From Achromobacter insuavis (GTDB taxonomy: Bacteria > Pseudomonadota > Gammaproteobacteria > Burkholderiales > Burkholderiaceae_B), in assembly GCF_902859645.1 (NCBI RefSeq), contig NZ_CADIJR010000037.1, forward strand, positions 1 to 62,241: DNA of 62,241 bases, written 5' to 3'. The position numbers and the translations under genes are program-made. The notes beneath the pieces are model-generated. The model did not search any database, was not told where the DNA came from, and saw only the letters and a program-made list of their open reading frames with translations. Of this stretch, positions 17,390 to 26,420 are shown one piece after another; position 1 is the first letter of the stretch, and each line of letters opens with the position of its first letter.

Positions 17390-17923
17390 ACAGCGGGTGA
17401 ATCCGCAGGCGGCTGGCGGACAGGGCTGTCGTTGGAGGCCGTCGGCGGGGCTTGCCGCGCCGGCGGCCGCACCACGCGCGGCCGCCGTTGCCGTTGCACG
17501 CCATGCAGCCGAGGACGCGCTGTCGCGATGGCCGTAAAAACGCGCGTCTTGACGTTTTTCCTCGGCGCCTCGATAAGCAGGATAAATAATCAAAACCGCG
17601 CCGATTCTTAAAATCGAAAATCAGCATTTATCGTGCCTGACAGATAATATCGAATGTATCAATTCACGCCATATTGATAATATGGACCGTATCCAAAACC
17701 CCAATAAAAACAATTGGTTGGTATCCAAAATGCTGAAATCCGGCGCCCCGGATGGTATCTTTCAGGCAGTTTTTTAATTTGCAAAAAAGCGGGTATAAAT
17801 TGCGTCCTTTTTCCACCGCCCACTCCAATCCATACAGAATATTTCAGCAAACGGAAACACGATTTCCGCTGGCGATTCTGCATGGCATCCGGACCGTGGG
17901 CCGAGACAAAAAGGACCCCAGTC
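17390..17923. other. Long AT-rich intergenic region before the autotransporter
   Basis: This 534-base gap has no supported gene. Its first 120 bases are GC-rich; from about 17570 it becomes sharply AT-rich, unlike the rest of the window. It holds an inverted repeat (17669-17685), a direct repeat GTATCCAAAA (17689-17698 and 17721-17730) and a TATAAAT that could be a -10 element near 17794. It is the probable promoter and control region of the autotransporter. Confidence 0.5.
17669..17685. promoter_or_regulatory. Inverted repeat, candidate operator of the autotransporter
   Basis: CCATATT-GAT-AATATGG is a perfect 7-base inverted repeat with a 3-base centre, about 240 bases before the autotransporter start and followed by two copies of GTATCCAAAA. 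The binding protein is unknown. Confidence 0.4.
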
Positions 17924-20728
17924 TTGAAATACGGCACCCACAAGTGGCTGACGGCCACGGTCGCATTGAGTACCTCCTGCGGCGCCGCGATGGCCGCCGA
18001 TCTGACGGTGGCGCCCGGCAACACGCAGGTGTTCGACGGCTCGGCCGCCTTCCCCGGCGGCGTTGACGTCAACGGCGGCACCCTGGTGGTCGGCGGCAAC
18101 GGCGGCGGCGCCGGCGTCACCCTCACCGGCAACGTCAACGCGGCCGCCAACGGCACCGTCTCGGGCTTCGGCGCCATCAACGGCAACCTCAACGTAACGG
18201 GCGCGCGCGTCGCCCCCGGTTACCCCGTCGGCACGCCGACCGGCGTGTCCAACGGCAACCTCGTCGTCCGGGGCGACCTGTCGATGAACAACGCCGTGTT
18301 CGATTTCGAGACCGGCTACGCCGGCCTGCCCATCACGCAGCCCGGCACCGGCGACAACATCACGGTCGGCGGCAACGTCGCGCTGAACAATACGACCCTG
18401 AACGTGTCGGTCAACACCCTGGGCACCAACGCCGGCTACTACCGCATCCTGTCGTACGGCGGCACCCTGAGCGGCAACGGCCTGACGCTGGGCGCCGTCA
18501 CCGGCGACTCGCAGCCCGCGGCGACCATCCAGTCGCTGACCGGCGACAAGCAGATCAACCTCATCCTCGGCCCGAGCACCACCAACCTGTGGAACGGCAA
18601 CGGCGCGGCGTCCGCCACGCGCGCCGGCGGCGGCAACGGCACCTGGAGCGCCGCCATCGGCAACTGGAACAGCCCCACCAACGCCACCGGCGCCCTGCCC
18701 GACGGCGGCTATGCCATCTTCACCGGCGCGGCCGGCACGGTCACCGTCGATGGCGGCGCCGGCCCGGTGCGCGTCTCGGGCATCCAGTTCGCCACCGACC
18801 GCTACACCGTGCAGGGCGCGCCCATCACCCTGGTCGGCAGCGGCGGCAACCCGCCGGCCCTGGTGGTCGGCGACGGCACCTACGCCTCGGGCCAATTCGT
18901 CGACACCATCCACAACTCGCTGCAGGGCACGCAGGGCTTCGTCAAGACCGGCCCGGGATCGCTGATCCTGACCGGCGACAGCAGCGGGCTGAGCGGCCCC
19001 ATCCTGATCGCCGACGGCGCGCTGGAAATCGACGGCAAGTTGAACGGCCCGGTCGATATCGGCCGCGAAGTCGTGCTGGCCGGCGTCGGCCAGCTGGGCA
19101 CCACCACGCTCTACCCCACCGCCGTGATCTCCCCGGGCAACGACGGCTCGCCCATCGGCACGCTGACGATCAACGGCAACCTGACCTTCGGCGCCGACAC
19201 CGTCTATCGCGTGCACGCCGATCCGGCCAGCAGCGCCAGCGACCGCATCCACGTCACCGGCGTGGCCGTGCTGGACGGCACGGTGGCGCACGTCGGCCCC
19301 GCCGGCAACTACGCGCCGCGCACCACCTACAACATCCTGACGGCCGACGGCGGCATCCAGGGCCGCTTCACCGGCGCCTCCAGCGCCTACGCCTTCCTGA
19401 CCCCCACGCTCAGCTACGACGCCAAGAACGCCTTCATGACGCTGACGCGCAACGACGTGCCGATCGGCAGCATTGGCGGCACCGGCAACGAAACCAGCGT
19501 CGGCGGCGCGCTGGACCAGGAAGATCCGCCCGCGAGCGGCAACGGCTCGGCCTCCAGCGGCAACGGCTCGGCCGCCAGCGGCAATGGCTCGACGACCGCC
19601 GGCAACGGCTCGTCCGTGGTCGGCAGCGGCAGCGCCGCGGCCGCCGGCACCGGCGCCCGCCAGGTGACGACGGCGGTGCTGACGATGACGCCCGACCAGG
19701 CCCGCTCGGCCCTGAAGCAGCTGTCCGGCGAGGCCTACGCCAGCACCGCCACCGTGCTGCAGAGCCAGGCCGACACCGTGCGCGCGCTGCCGCTCGACCA
19801 CCTGCGCGGCAACCTCGACGCGCCGGCGCGCGCCGGCCAGCCGACGGCCCAGCTGGGCTCGCCGTCGGGCGATGCGCTGCCGCAAAGCGGCGCCTCGCCG
19901 GTCTGGGCGCAGGTCTTCGGCAACTGGAGCACCTTCGCCGGCGACGGCAACGCCTCGAGCGTCAACCAATCGTCCGGCGGCCTGTTCGTCGGCGGCGATG
20001 GCGCGGTCGGCGGCGGCTGGCGCCTGGGCGGCGCGGTCGGCTACACCGGCAGCCACAGCTCGCTCACCGATTCCGCCTCGCGCACCGACGTCGACAGCTA
20101 CACCGCCTCGCTGTTCGGCGGCCGCAATTTCCAGGCCGGTCCCGGCCACATCCGCTTCATGGCCGGCGCCGCCTACACCTGGCACGACATCAACACCAAG
20201 CGCGACGTCGCGGCCGGCAGCCTGAACCAGCGCCTGGAGTCGTCCTACCGCGCCTCGTCGACGCAGCTGTTCAGCGAACTCGGCTACCACCTGCCGCTGA
20301 ACGATGCCTACAGCATCGAACCCTATGCCGGCCTGGCCTGGAACCAGCTGCGCACGCGTGATTTCGAGGAATCGGGCGGATCGGCCGCCCTGCGCGGCAA
20401 GGGCCGCACCGACGACGTGACCAGCAGCACGCTGGGCGTGCGCGGCGCCTGGCAGTTCGAGTCCAGCGGCGCGCCGGGCCGCCTGACCGCCTCGCTGGGC
20501 TGGCGCCACGCCATGGGCGACGTCACGCCCAGCCAGCAACTGGCCTTCGACGGCGGCAGCACGTTCTCGGTGCGCGGCGTGCCGATCGCCAAGAACGCCG
20601 CGGTGGTCGGGCTGGGCGCCGAAATCGCGCTCGCCCGCAACACCACCGCCGGCGTCGCCTATGACGCGCAGTTCGGCGGCGGCAACCGCCAGCAGTCGGG
20701 CCTGCTCAAGCTGGCCGTGCGCTTCTAG
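17924..20728 (+). CDS. Autotransporter with beta-strand-repeat passenger
   Basis: 934 residues from a TTG (AAGGA at 17911-17915, 8-base spacer) that gives the signal peptide KYGTHKWLTATVAL...AMA-AD. The passenger (about 25-580) is Gly/Asn-rich with autotransporter-associated beta-strand segments, for example FVKTGPGSLILTGDSSGLSG and GALEIDGKLNGPV, which form a right-handed helix. A Gly/Asn/Ser repeat linker (about 538-572) and an alpha-helical stretch precede the barrel (from about VWAQVFGNWSTF) that ends in LAVRF, the usual C-terminal aromatic for outer-membrane insertion. No protease motif is seen, so an adhesin-like role is likely. An alternative ATG at 17882 would lengthen the signal region. 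Confidence 0.88.
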   Translation: MKYGTHKWLTATVALSTSCGAAMAADLTVAPGNTQVFDGSAAFPGGVDVNGGTLVVGGNGGGAGVTLTGNVNAAANGTVSGFGAINGNLNVTGARVAPGYPVGTPTGVSNGNLVVRGDLSMNNAVFDFETGYAGLPITQPGTGDNITVGGNVALNNTTLNVSVNTLGTNAGYYRILSYGGTLSGNGLTLGAVTGDSQPAATIQSLTGDKQINLILGPSTTNLWNGNGAASATRAGGGNGTWSAAIGNWNSPTNATGALPDGGYAIFTGAAGTVTVDGGAGPVRVSGIQFATDRYTVQGAPITLVGSGGNPPALVVGDGTYASGQFVDTIHNSLQGTQGFVKTGPGSLILTGDSSGLSGPILIADGALEIDGKLNGPVDIGREVVLAGVGQLGTTTLYPTAVISPGNDGSPIGTLTINGNLTFGADTVYRVHADPASSASDRIHVTGVAVLDGTVAHVGPAGNYAPRTTYNILTADGGIQGRFTGASSAYAFLTPTLSYDAKNAFMTLTRNDVPIGSIGGTGNETSVGGALDQEDPPASGNGSASSGNGSAASGNGSTTAGNGSSVVGSGSAAAAGTGARQVTTAVLTMTPDQARSALKQLSGEAYASTATVLQSQADTVRALPLDHLRGNLDAPARAGQPTAQLGSPSGDALPQSGASPVWAQVFGNWSTFAGDGNASSVNQSSGGLFVGGDGAVGGGWRLGGAVGYTGSHSSLTDSASRTDVDSYTASLFGGRNFQAGPGHIRFMAGAAYTWHDINTKRDVAAGSLNQRLESSYRASSTQLFSELGYHLPLNDAYSIEPYAGLAWNQLRTRDFEESGGSAALRGKGRTDDVTSSTLGVRGAWQFESSGAPGRLTASLGWRHAMGDVTPSQQLAFDGGSTFSVRGVPIAKNAAVVGLGAEIALARNTTAGVAYDAQFGGGNRQQSGLLKLAVRF
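19535..19639 (+). repeat. 21-base tandem repeats in the autotransporter linker
   Basis: Five units of 21 bases coding for SGNGSAS-like heptapeptides (SGNGSAS, SGNGSAA, SGNGSTT, AGNGSSV, VGSGSAA). They lie between the passenger and the barrel as a flexible spacer, and could vary in copy number. Confidence 0.7.
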
Positions 20729-20931
20729 GGCAGCACCGCAAGCACGCGGGCGTCGCGACCGCGGCGCCCGCCGCGCCGGGAACGCCCGCGCGCATTGCGC
20801 TACAGTGCGGGGGGCAGACGGAATCATCCGGGCATCCGGACCTCCGCCCTGCTCTCCCATGATCTCTTCGGCCTGGCGCGGCAACCGCGCCCGCGAGGCC
20901 GCGAACCCATGCACCCAGGAAAAGCACCGTA

Positions 20932-21432
20932 GTGAACGACACCCGCATGCCGGACGACGGCGACGCCGAATACCGCAAGGAACACCAAGCCACGCTGTGG
21001 CGCGATGATGGCTGGACCGCCCGCATCATCAAGAACGAAGACGACGACGGCTGGGCCGTCGAGATGACCCTGGACGGACAGGCCGAACCGGCCCTGGTGG
21101 GCCCATGGACCATGGGCCGCGACAAGAAGAACCCCAAGCCGCTCGACGCCCCCGCCTTCCACACCCTGGTCAAGACCGCCAACGAAGTCCTGCGCCGTCA
21201 CGAGCAGCAATTGCACGCGACGCTGCACAAGAGCGTGAAGATCGACGCGGCCGCCGGCCGCCTGACCGTCAAGCTGGATATCGTTCCCGACGAGGACGAG
21301 CCCTATGCCGTGCTCAGCGCCTATGACGAATCCGGCGAACAGCTGGCCGAAATCCACGTGGCGCCCACCTACAAGCTGAGCGTGCAGCGGGCCTCGGAAT
21401 GGGCCCGCGGCGGATTCGGGCGCGAGGGCTGA
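20932..21432 (+). CDS. Hypothetical acidic cytosolic protein
   Basis: 166 residues from a GTG with AGGA about 12 bases upstream. There is no signal peptide or membrane segment. The sequence is acidic and charged, with an alternating pattern suggesting a small alpha/beta protein (DGWTARIIKNEDDDGWAVEM, then KIDAAAGRLTVKLDIVPDED). I do not recognise a family. It stands alone, convergent to dps with a GC-rich hairpin between. Codon use matches the neighbourhood, and its long clean frame with typical composition supports a real gene. Confidence 0.65.
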   Translation: MNDTRMPDDGDAEYRKEHQATLWRDDGWTARIIKNEDDDGWAVEMTLDGQAEPALVGPWTMGRDKKNPKPLDAPAFHTLVKTANEVLRRHEQQLHATLHKSVKIDAAAGRLTVKLDIVPDEDEPYAVLSAYDESGEQLAEIHVAPTYKLSVQRASEWARGGFGREG

Positions 21433-21480
21433 CGCGCCGGCGGCCTGACCTTCGTCCCGCCATCACCCGTCCGCCCATCT

Positions 21481-21504
21481 CCCGGCCCCGATACAAGGGC
21501 CGGG
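21481..21504. terminator. Hairpin between convergent genes, possible bidirectional terminator
   Basis: CCCGGCCC (21481-21488) and GGGCCGGG (21497-21504) form a perfect 8-base stem with an 8-base loop. It sits between the ends of the hypothetical gene and dps. No T-run follows on either strand. Confidence 0.4.
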
Positions 21505-21522
21505 AATGGCCGCAAACGCCGC

Positions 21523-22074
21523 TCAATGGCCCGTGCTGTCGCCCTGGCGGCTGGCCTCGAACAGGAACCAGGTGCGCCGCTCGGTCTCGTCGATCCAGTT
21601 CTCGATCAGGCTGGAGCTGGCGATGTCGCGATGCTCGTCGGTGACGTTGTGGGCTTCGCGCAGCGAGGCCGCCAGGGTCTTGTTGTCTTCGCGCAGCTCG
21701 GCCAGCATGTCCAGCGGCTGGACGTAATCGGCATCGTTGTCGGCGATGCGCTGCGAGCGCGAGATATGCCCGATCGACCGCAACGTGGTGCCGCCGATCT
21801 TGCGGATGCGTTCGGCGATGGGATCGGTCATGGCGAACAGCTGGTCGCCCTGCTCGTCCAGCAGCAGGTGGTAATCGCGAAAGTGCGGACCGCTGACGTG
21901 CCAGTGGAAATTCTTGGTCTTCAGGTACAGCGCGAACACATCGGCCAACACCTGGTTCAACACCGCGGAAATATCGCGGGTGGCGGCGGCGGCCAGATCG
22001 GTAGGGGTCGCCAGCGGGCGCTTGCGCAGCGTCTTCGCCGCCTTGGTGGTCTTCTCATTCAGTTTCTTGGCCAT
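21523..22074 (-). CDS. dps: Dps-family DNA-protection/ferritin-like protein
   Basis: 183 residues from ATG 22074 with AGGAG 9 bases before it. A Lys-rich N-terminal tail (MAKKLNEKTTKAAKTLRKR), which in this family binds DNA, precedes the four-helix bundle. The ferroxidase ligands of Dps are seen in KNFHWHVSGPHF and LLLDEQGDQLF. Dps oligomers of twelve store iron and use peroxide as oxidant, protecting DNA. Single gene with its own promoter region; no clear OxyR site was recognised. Confidence 0.95.
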   Translation of the reverse strand: MAKKLNEKTTKAAKTLRKRPLATPTDLAAAATRDISAVLNQVLADVFALYLKTKNFHWHVSGPHFRDYHLLLDEQGDQLFAMTDPIAERIRKIGGTTLRSIGHISRSQRIADNDADYVQPLDMLAELREDNKTLAASLREAHNVTDEHRDIASSSLIENWIDETERRTWFLFEASRQGDSTGH

Positions 22075-22229
22075 GAATCGCAGCTCCTGGAAATGATTCG
22101 GAAAACACGCGCGGCGCGATCGTTCACACCGCGACTTTCCAGGGTAATGCCGTGGGCGCGCTTTGGCAAAGGCCGCGCGCGGCTGGCGCCAGGCTGAATG
22201 CCATCGCCCCGACGGGCGTGACGCCGGCA

Positions 22230-22886
22230 CTAGTCCGGCAGAACCTCGAACACCCTGCCCTGGCCGGAGAACAGCGCCACGCAAGCCTGGATGCGATCCG
22301 CGATCGAGCCCTGCGGCAGCGGCTGCGCCAGTCCCAGCGCCATCTGCCGCAGCGGTTCGGCGATGGTCATGGCCAGCAGCAGGCCGGCCGTGGCGCGCGG
22401 TTCCTTGATACGGATCAAGCCGCGCGCGGCGAGTTTCTCGAACCACCCGGCCAGCAGCGCGGTGCCGCGCTCGATGCCGTTTTCCTGGTAGACGGCCAGC
22501 AGCGCCGCGCGCGCCGGAAAGTCGGCGGTCAACAGCCGGAACATGCCCACCGCCTCGGCCGACAGCGCGCGGTCGGCGATCGCCTGCAGCACCCGCGCCA
22601 ACGCCGGCAGCACGTCGGCGGCGCCGCCGACCTCCTGCGCCATGACCGGCACGAAGGTGTCGGTCCAGCCGCGCACCACCTGCGCCACCAGATCCTCGCG
22701 GTTGGCGGCGAAACGATAGACGGTCTTCTTGGCCATGCCGGCGCGCCTGGCCACCGCCTCCAGCGTGGCCGCCGCATAGCCTTCGTTCAGCAGCAGCCAG
22801 GTGGCGGCCTCCAGCGCGGCCGCGCGCAGTTCGGCGTCGGGCCGGGCGGGACGGCCGCGCGGACGCGGCGGGGGGGACGATGCCAT
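22230..22886 (-). CDS. TetR-family repressor
   Basis: 218 residues from ATG 22886. The N-terminal helix-turn-helix is typical: AALEAATWLLLNEGYAAATLEAVARRAGMAKKTVYRF. The rest is the all-helical ligand-binding domain of the TetR_C/AefR type. It is divergent from the DAPG-hydrolase-like gene, and a perfect inverted repeat lies between them. The natural design would be a repressor lifted by the substrate of the hydrolase or the cargo of the MFS transporter beyond it. Starting further upstream (23000) would cross the operator and is rejected. Confidence 0.9.
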   Translation of the reverse strand: MASSPPPRPRGRPARPDAELRAAALEAATWLLLNEGYAAATLEAVARRAGMAKKTVYRFAANREDLVAQVVRGWTDTFVPVMAQEVGGAADVLPALARVLQAIADRALSAEAVGMFRLLTADFPARAALLAVYQENGIERGTALLAGWFEKLAARGLIRIKEPRATAGLLLAMTIAEPLRQMALGLAQPLPQGSIADRIQACVALFSGQGRVFEVLPD

Positions 22887-22941
22887 GGTCGGGCGATGCT
22901 CCTGTGGTTGAGGTGCGATCTTACACGCTGCGATTATTTTG

Positions 22942-22958
22942 GAAACGAATAACGTTTC
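22942..22958. promoter_or_regulatory. Probable TetR operator
   Basis: GAAACG-AATAA-CGTTTC, a perfect 6-base inverted repeat with a 5-base centre, lies in the AT-rich divergent promoter region 44 bases before the hydrolase-like gene and 56 bases before the TetR gene. Confidence 0.65.
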
Positions 22959-23001
22959 TTTATTGTAGAATCCGCTTTCCCCGTTACCGGAAAGCGCCAC
23001 G

Positions 23002-23703
23002 ATGCCCCCCTCTCACCCCGACATGGCGCATATCGCCGCCGACATGGACACCCTGCTCGACCCCGCGCCGCTACGCCTCGAAACCGGTATCACGCGGCTG
23101 CCCGGCGGCGGCCTGGTGGTGGCCGCGCGCACCGACCTGCACGGCTGCAAGGGCCGCATGTTCGACTGGTGGTTCAAGTTCTTCCAGACCACCCAGCACA
23201 TCAAGTGGTGGCATCCGCAGGACCACGTCGAGCATCGCGGCTGGGACGGCGCCTGGCGCCGCGGCGAAAACTACATCGGCGCCTCGATCCACGCGGTCGA
23301 ATCGCTGGCCGACCTGCCGCCGGTGGCGGCCAGGCTGAAGTTCCATGCGCCCGCCGAAGCCTTCGACGCCGAGCGCCTGCGCGCGGCCCAGGACAAGCAG
23401 GACGTGTCGGCGGCCGTCTACGCCCGCATCGGCTTCGGCGACAACGTCCAGCTGGACGCGGACGGCGATCCGATGGACGGCCAGATGATCCACCTGACGC
23501 GCGACACGCCGTTCGGCTGCGTGCTGCGCAGCCGCTTCTACCTGGGGCTGTCGAGCGAGCGGCCGGAACAGGAGGTGCCGGACGCGCTCGGGCTGAACCT
23601 GCTGCGCCACTGCTATACGGAGTTCACCTTCCTGTCGCGCTTCCTGCCGTCGATCTATTACGGCGAGCATGCCAACGGCGAGGCGGCGCCCCTGCCCTGG
23701 TAG
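23002..23703 (+). CDS. DAPG hydrolase (PhlG/PhiG)-like protein
   Basis: 233 residues, cytosolic. The stretch MFDWWFKFF, HIKWWHPQDHVEHRGWD is the hallmark I associate with the DAPG-hydrolase domain family, zinc enzymes that cleave a carbon-carbon bond of 2,4-diacetylphloroglucinol to a mono-acetyl product. The closely spaced His/Asp/Glu (HPQDHVEH) and a later His in RHCYTEF are plausible metal ligands. PhlG itself is somewhat longer. The TetR-type gene is divergent, echoing the PhlF/PhlH regulation of phl genes, and an MFS gene follows at 93 bases. The substrate here is unknown; detoxifying an acyl-phloroglucinol or similar phenolic is inference. Confidence 0.7.
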   Translation: MPPSHPDMAHIAADMDTLLDPAPLRLETGITRLPGGGLVVAARTDLHGCKGRMFDWWFKFFQTTQHIKWWHPQDHVEHRGWDGAWRRGENYIGASIHAVESLADLPPVAARLKFHAPAEAFDAERLRAAQDKQDVSAAVYARIGFGDNVQLDADGDPMDGQMIHLTRDTPFGCVLRSRFYLGLSSERPEQEVPDALGLNLLRHCYTEFTFLSRFLPSIYYGEHANGEAAPLPW

Positions 23704-23711
23704 CGCCGCCG

Positions 23712-23730
23712 GGCCCCGGGCAACGGGGCC
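23712..23730. terminator. GC-rich hairpin after the DAPG-hydrolase-like gene
   Basis: GGCCCCG (23712-23718) and CGGGGCC (23724-23730) with a 5-base loop, inside a larger run of G/C complementarity. No T-run follows, so it may attenuate rather than terminate before the MFS gene. Confidence 0.3.
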
Positions 23731-23796
23731 GGGGGCGGCCCGGCGGAAGGAGTATGCTACGGCGCTTCACACCGGCCACACTCCTGTCACATCGCT

Positions 23797-24987
23797 ATGC
23801 GCGGCAACCCCGACGCCCGGCAAGGCGCTATCGCCCTGCATGGGTTCTACTTCCTGTACTACGGCTTGCAGGGCGTCAGCATCCCGTTCCTTCCCTTGTG
23901 GTTCGCCAGCCGCGGCCTCGACCCGGCGCTGATCGGCCTGATCGTGGCGACCTCGTTCCTGCCCAAGATCCTGTCGACGCCGGTGGTGGCGCACGTGGCC
24001 GACCAGCGCGGCGGCGCGCACGGGCTGATCTTCGCCGCGCTGGCCGCTTCGCTGGCGCTGTTCATCTGCTACCCGTTCAGCGCGGCGCCCGCCTGGCTGT
24101 TCGCCGTCACCCTGCTGCTGAACGCCGTGTTCCCGGCGGTGCTGCCGCTGCTGGACCGCATGGCCATCGCCAGCGGCCGCGGCCAGGGCAATTCCTACAC
24201 CATCATCCGCGCCTGCGGCTCGCTCGGCTTCGCGCTGGTCACGGTGGCCGGCGGCTACCTCATCAAGACCTTCGACGCCGATTGGGTGATGTGGCTGTCG
24301 ATCCTGCTGATCGTCGCCTGCCTGGCCTGCGTGCGCCTGTTGCCGCAGGCCGCCCGCCCGAGCGCCGAGGAGGCGCCGGCCGAGCGCGTGCGGCTGCCGA
24401 TGCGCGAGATCCTGCGCGACCGGCCGCTGCTGCTGTGCATCGGCGCCGCCTCGCTGGTGCAGGCCAGCAACGGCTTCCTGTATTCGTATTCCACGCTCTA
24501 CTGGACCGACCGCGGCCTGTCGACGGCGCTGATATCGATGCTGTGGGCGGTGGGCGTGGCCAGCGAGGTGCTGTTCTTCTTCCTGGCGCCCAAGGTGCTG
24601 GCGCGGATCGGCGCCCAATGGCTGATCCTGGTTTCGGCCGCCATGACGGCGCTGCGCTGGGCCGGCCTGTCGGCCACCACCGACCCGGCCTGGATCGCGG
24701 CGCTGCAGGTGCTGCAATGCTTCACGCTGGCCGGCAACAATGCCGCCATCATGTGGTACATCGCGCGCCGCGTGCCGGCGGCCTGCAAGACCTCGGCCAT
24801 CGCCCTCTATGCGCTGTTGTCGGGCGGCGTGTTCATGTTCGGCAGCATCCAGCTGGGCGGCGCGCTGTATCGCGGCTACGCGCCGGGCGGCTTCCTGGTG
24901 ATGGCGCTGTGCGCGGCCTGCGCCATTCCGCTGGTGCTGGCCGCCGAGAAACGGGCGCGCCGGGACGCGCCGGCCAAGAACTCCTAG
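23797..24987 (+). CDS. MFS transporter of the HcaT-like (MFS_1_like) type
   Basis: 396 residues with about twelve membrane helices. The start GFYFLYYGLQGVSIPFLPLWFA with a conserved pattern GLDPALIGLI resembles the 3-phenylpropionate-type MFS group. The loop between helices 2 and 3 reads ADQRGG, and a charged central loop (RPSAEEAPAERVRLPMRE) splits two six-helix halves. It may share the TetR control of the gene upstream, as exporter or importer of the same aromatic compound. Cargo unknown. Confidence 0.85.
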   Translation: MRGNPDARQGAIALHGFYFLYYGLQGVSIPFLPLWFASRGLDPALIGLIVATSFLPKILSTPVVAHVADQRGGAHGLIFAALAASLALFICYPFSAAPAWLFAVTLLLNAVFPAVLPLLDRMAIASGRGQGNSYTIIRACGSLGFALVTVAGGYLIKTFDADWVMWLSILLIVACLACVRLLPQAARPSAEEAPAERVRLPMREILRDRPLLLCIGAASLVQASNGFLYSYSTLYWTDRGLSTALISMLWAVGVASEVLFFFLAPKVLARIGAQWLILVSAAMTALRWAGLSATTDPAWIAALQVLQCFTLAGNNAAIMWYIARRVPAACKTSAIALYALLSGGVFMFGSIQLGGALYRGYAPGGFLVMALCAACAIPLVLAAEKRARRDAPAKNS

Positions 24988-25012
24988 CGCGCGGACGGAT
25001 CCGCGGGACGGC

Positions 25013-26407
25013 TCACGCCTTGCGCGCCATGGCCAGCGCCCGCGCCAGCGTCTCGAACACGCGCGGATCGGTGGACTGGGCCACGTTGAAGCGCAGGCAG
25101 TCGCCCGCGCTCAGCGACACGCTGAAGGCGTTGCCCGGCGCCAGCACCACGCCGTCGCGCAGGCAGGCGCGCGCCACCGTCGCGGCGTCGATGCCGGCCG
25201 GCAGCCGGCACCACAGGAACATGCCCGCCTTCGGCTGGAGCCACGGCACGATGCCGAGCGCCCGCAGGCGCGCGGTGGCGTTGTCGCGCTCCTCGGCCAG
25301 CCGCTGCCGCACCCACTCCATGTGCTTGCGGTAGCCGCTGTCGGTCAGGGTGCGGAACACCACGTCGGCCGCCAGCCGTCCGCCGCCGAACGTGGTGGCG
25401 ATCTTCAGGTCGGCCAGGCTGTCGATCCAGTCGGCCCGCGCCGCGATGAAGCCGCAGCGCAGCGAGGCCGACACGGTCTTGGAGAAGCTGCCGATCTTGA
25501 TGACGCGCGACAGGCCGTCGAAGGCGGCCAGACGCGGCGCCGGCGCATGTTCGAAGTCGGCGAAGATGTCGTCTTCCACGATCACCAGCCCCGCGCCGTC
25601 GGCGGCCTTGAGCAGCCGATGCGCCACCAGTGGCGACAGCGTGGCGCCGGTGGGGTTGTGGATGCCCGAATTGGTGATGTACAGGCGCGGCGCGTGCTCG
25701 CGCAGCGCCGCCTCGAAACGCGCCACGTCGGGCCCGTTCGGCGTGTATGGCACGCTGACCACGCGGGCGCGGTGCGCCTTGAGCAAGGCGTGGAAATTGA
25801 AATAGCAGGGATCGTCGACCAGCACCGTATCGCCCGGCTCCAGCAGGAACCGGCAGATCAGGTCGATCGCCTGGGTGCCGGACTCGGTCAGCATGAGCTG
25901 CTCGGGCGCCGTCTCGATGCCGGCGGCGGCCAGGCGCCGCGACAGCACCTGGCGCAGCCCGGGATGGCCGAGCGGCGTGGCGTATTCGGTCAGCGCCACC
26001 GAATCGGCCTTGGCCAGCGCGCGCAAGGCGCGGCGGATACCCGGCTCGTACATCCAGTCGGCCGGCAGCCAGCCGCAGCCGGGCCGCAGCGCGTCGGGCG
26101 CGGCCTCCAGCGACTGGCGCGAGACCCACAGCGGATCGATCTCGCGGTCCAGCTTGGGGCCGATCTCGGTCAGCGCGAGCGGCGCCACCGGGCCGGCGAC
26201 GTAGAAGCCCGAACCCGGCCGCGACGTGATGCTGCCTTCCGCCGCCAGCCGCTCATAGGCCTCCACCACCGTCGACACCGACAAGCCCATCGCGCCGGCC
26301 TGCGCCCGCACCGACGGCAGGCGCGCGCCCGGCGAATACGCGCGCGATGCGATGCGCGACCGCACCTGCGCCATGACCGCCTCGATCCGGGTGCCGCCTG
26401 ATGTCAT
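25013..26407 (-). CDS. MocR-family (GntR-aminotransferase) regulator
   Basis: 464 residues from ATG 26407. GntR winged helix at the N-terminus (GARLPSVRAQAGAMGLSVSTV) then an aminotransferase fold with FNPTG-like HNPTGATLSP, EDDIFADFEH and PLP lysine in GSFSKTV. Divergent from an EamA-type exporter, a common MocR arrangement in which the regulator turns on an efflux or amino-acid gene. Two exact 12-base direct repeats sit in the divergent promoter. It is the second of three such regulators in the window. Confidence 0.9.
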   Translation of the reverse strand: MTSGGTRIEAVMAQVRSRIASRAYSPGARLPSVRAQAGAMGLSVSTVVEAYERLAAEGSITSRPGSGFYVAGPVAPLALTEIGPKLDREIDPLWVSRQSLEAAPDALRPGCGWLPADWMYEPGIRRALRALAKADSVALTEYATPLGHPGLRQVLSRRLAAAGIETAPEQLMLTESGTQAIDLICRFLLEPGDTVLVDDPCYFNFHALLKAHRARVVSVPYTPNGPDVARFEAALREHAPRLYITNSGIHNPTGATLSPLVAHRLLKAADGAGLVIVEDDIFADFEHAPAPRLAAFDGLSRVIKIGSFSKTVSASLRCGFIAARADWIDSLADLKIATTFGGGRLAADVVFRTLTDSGYRKHMEWVRQRLAEERDNATARLRALGIVPWLQPKAGMFLWCRLPAGIDAATVARACLRDGVVLAPGNAFSVSLSAGDCLRFNVAQSTDPRVFETLARALAMARKA

Positions 26408-26420
26408 TTCGCCTCCATCC

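Noticed and set aside
17774-20914. 1046-codon minus-strand frame opposite the autotransporter
   Set aside because: Low-complexity Ala/Gly/Arg/Val translation in the complement of the passenger gene, with no domain or start signal.
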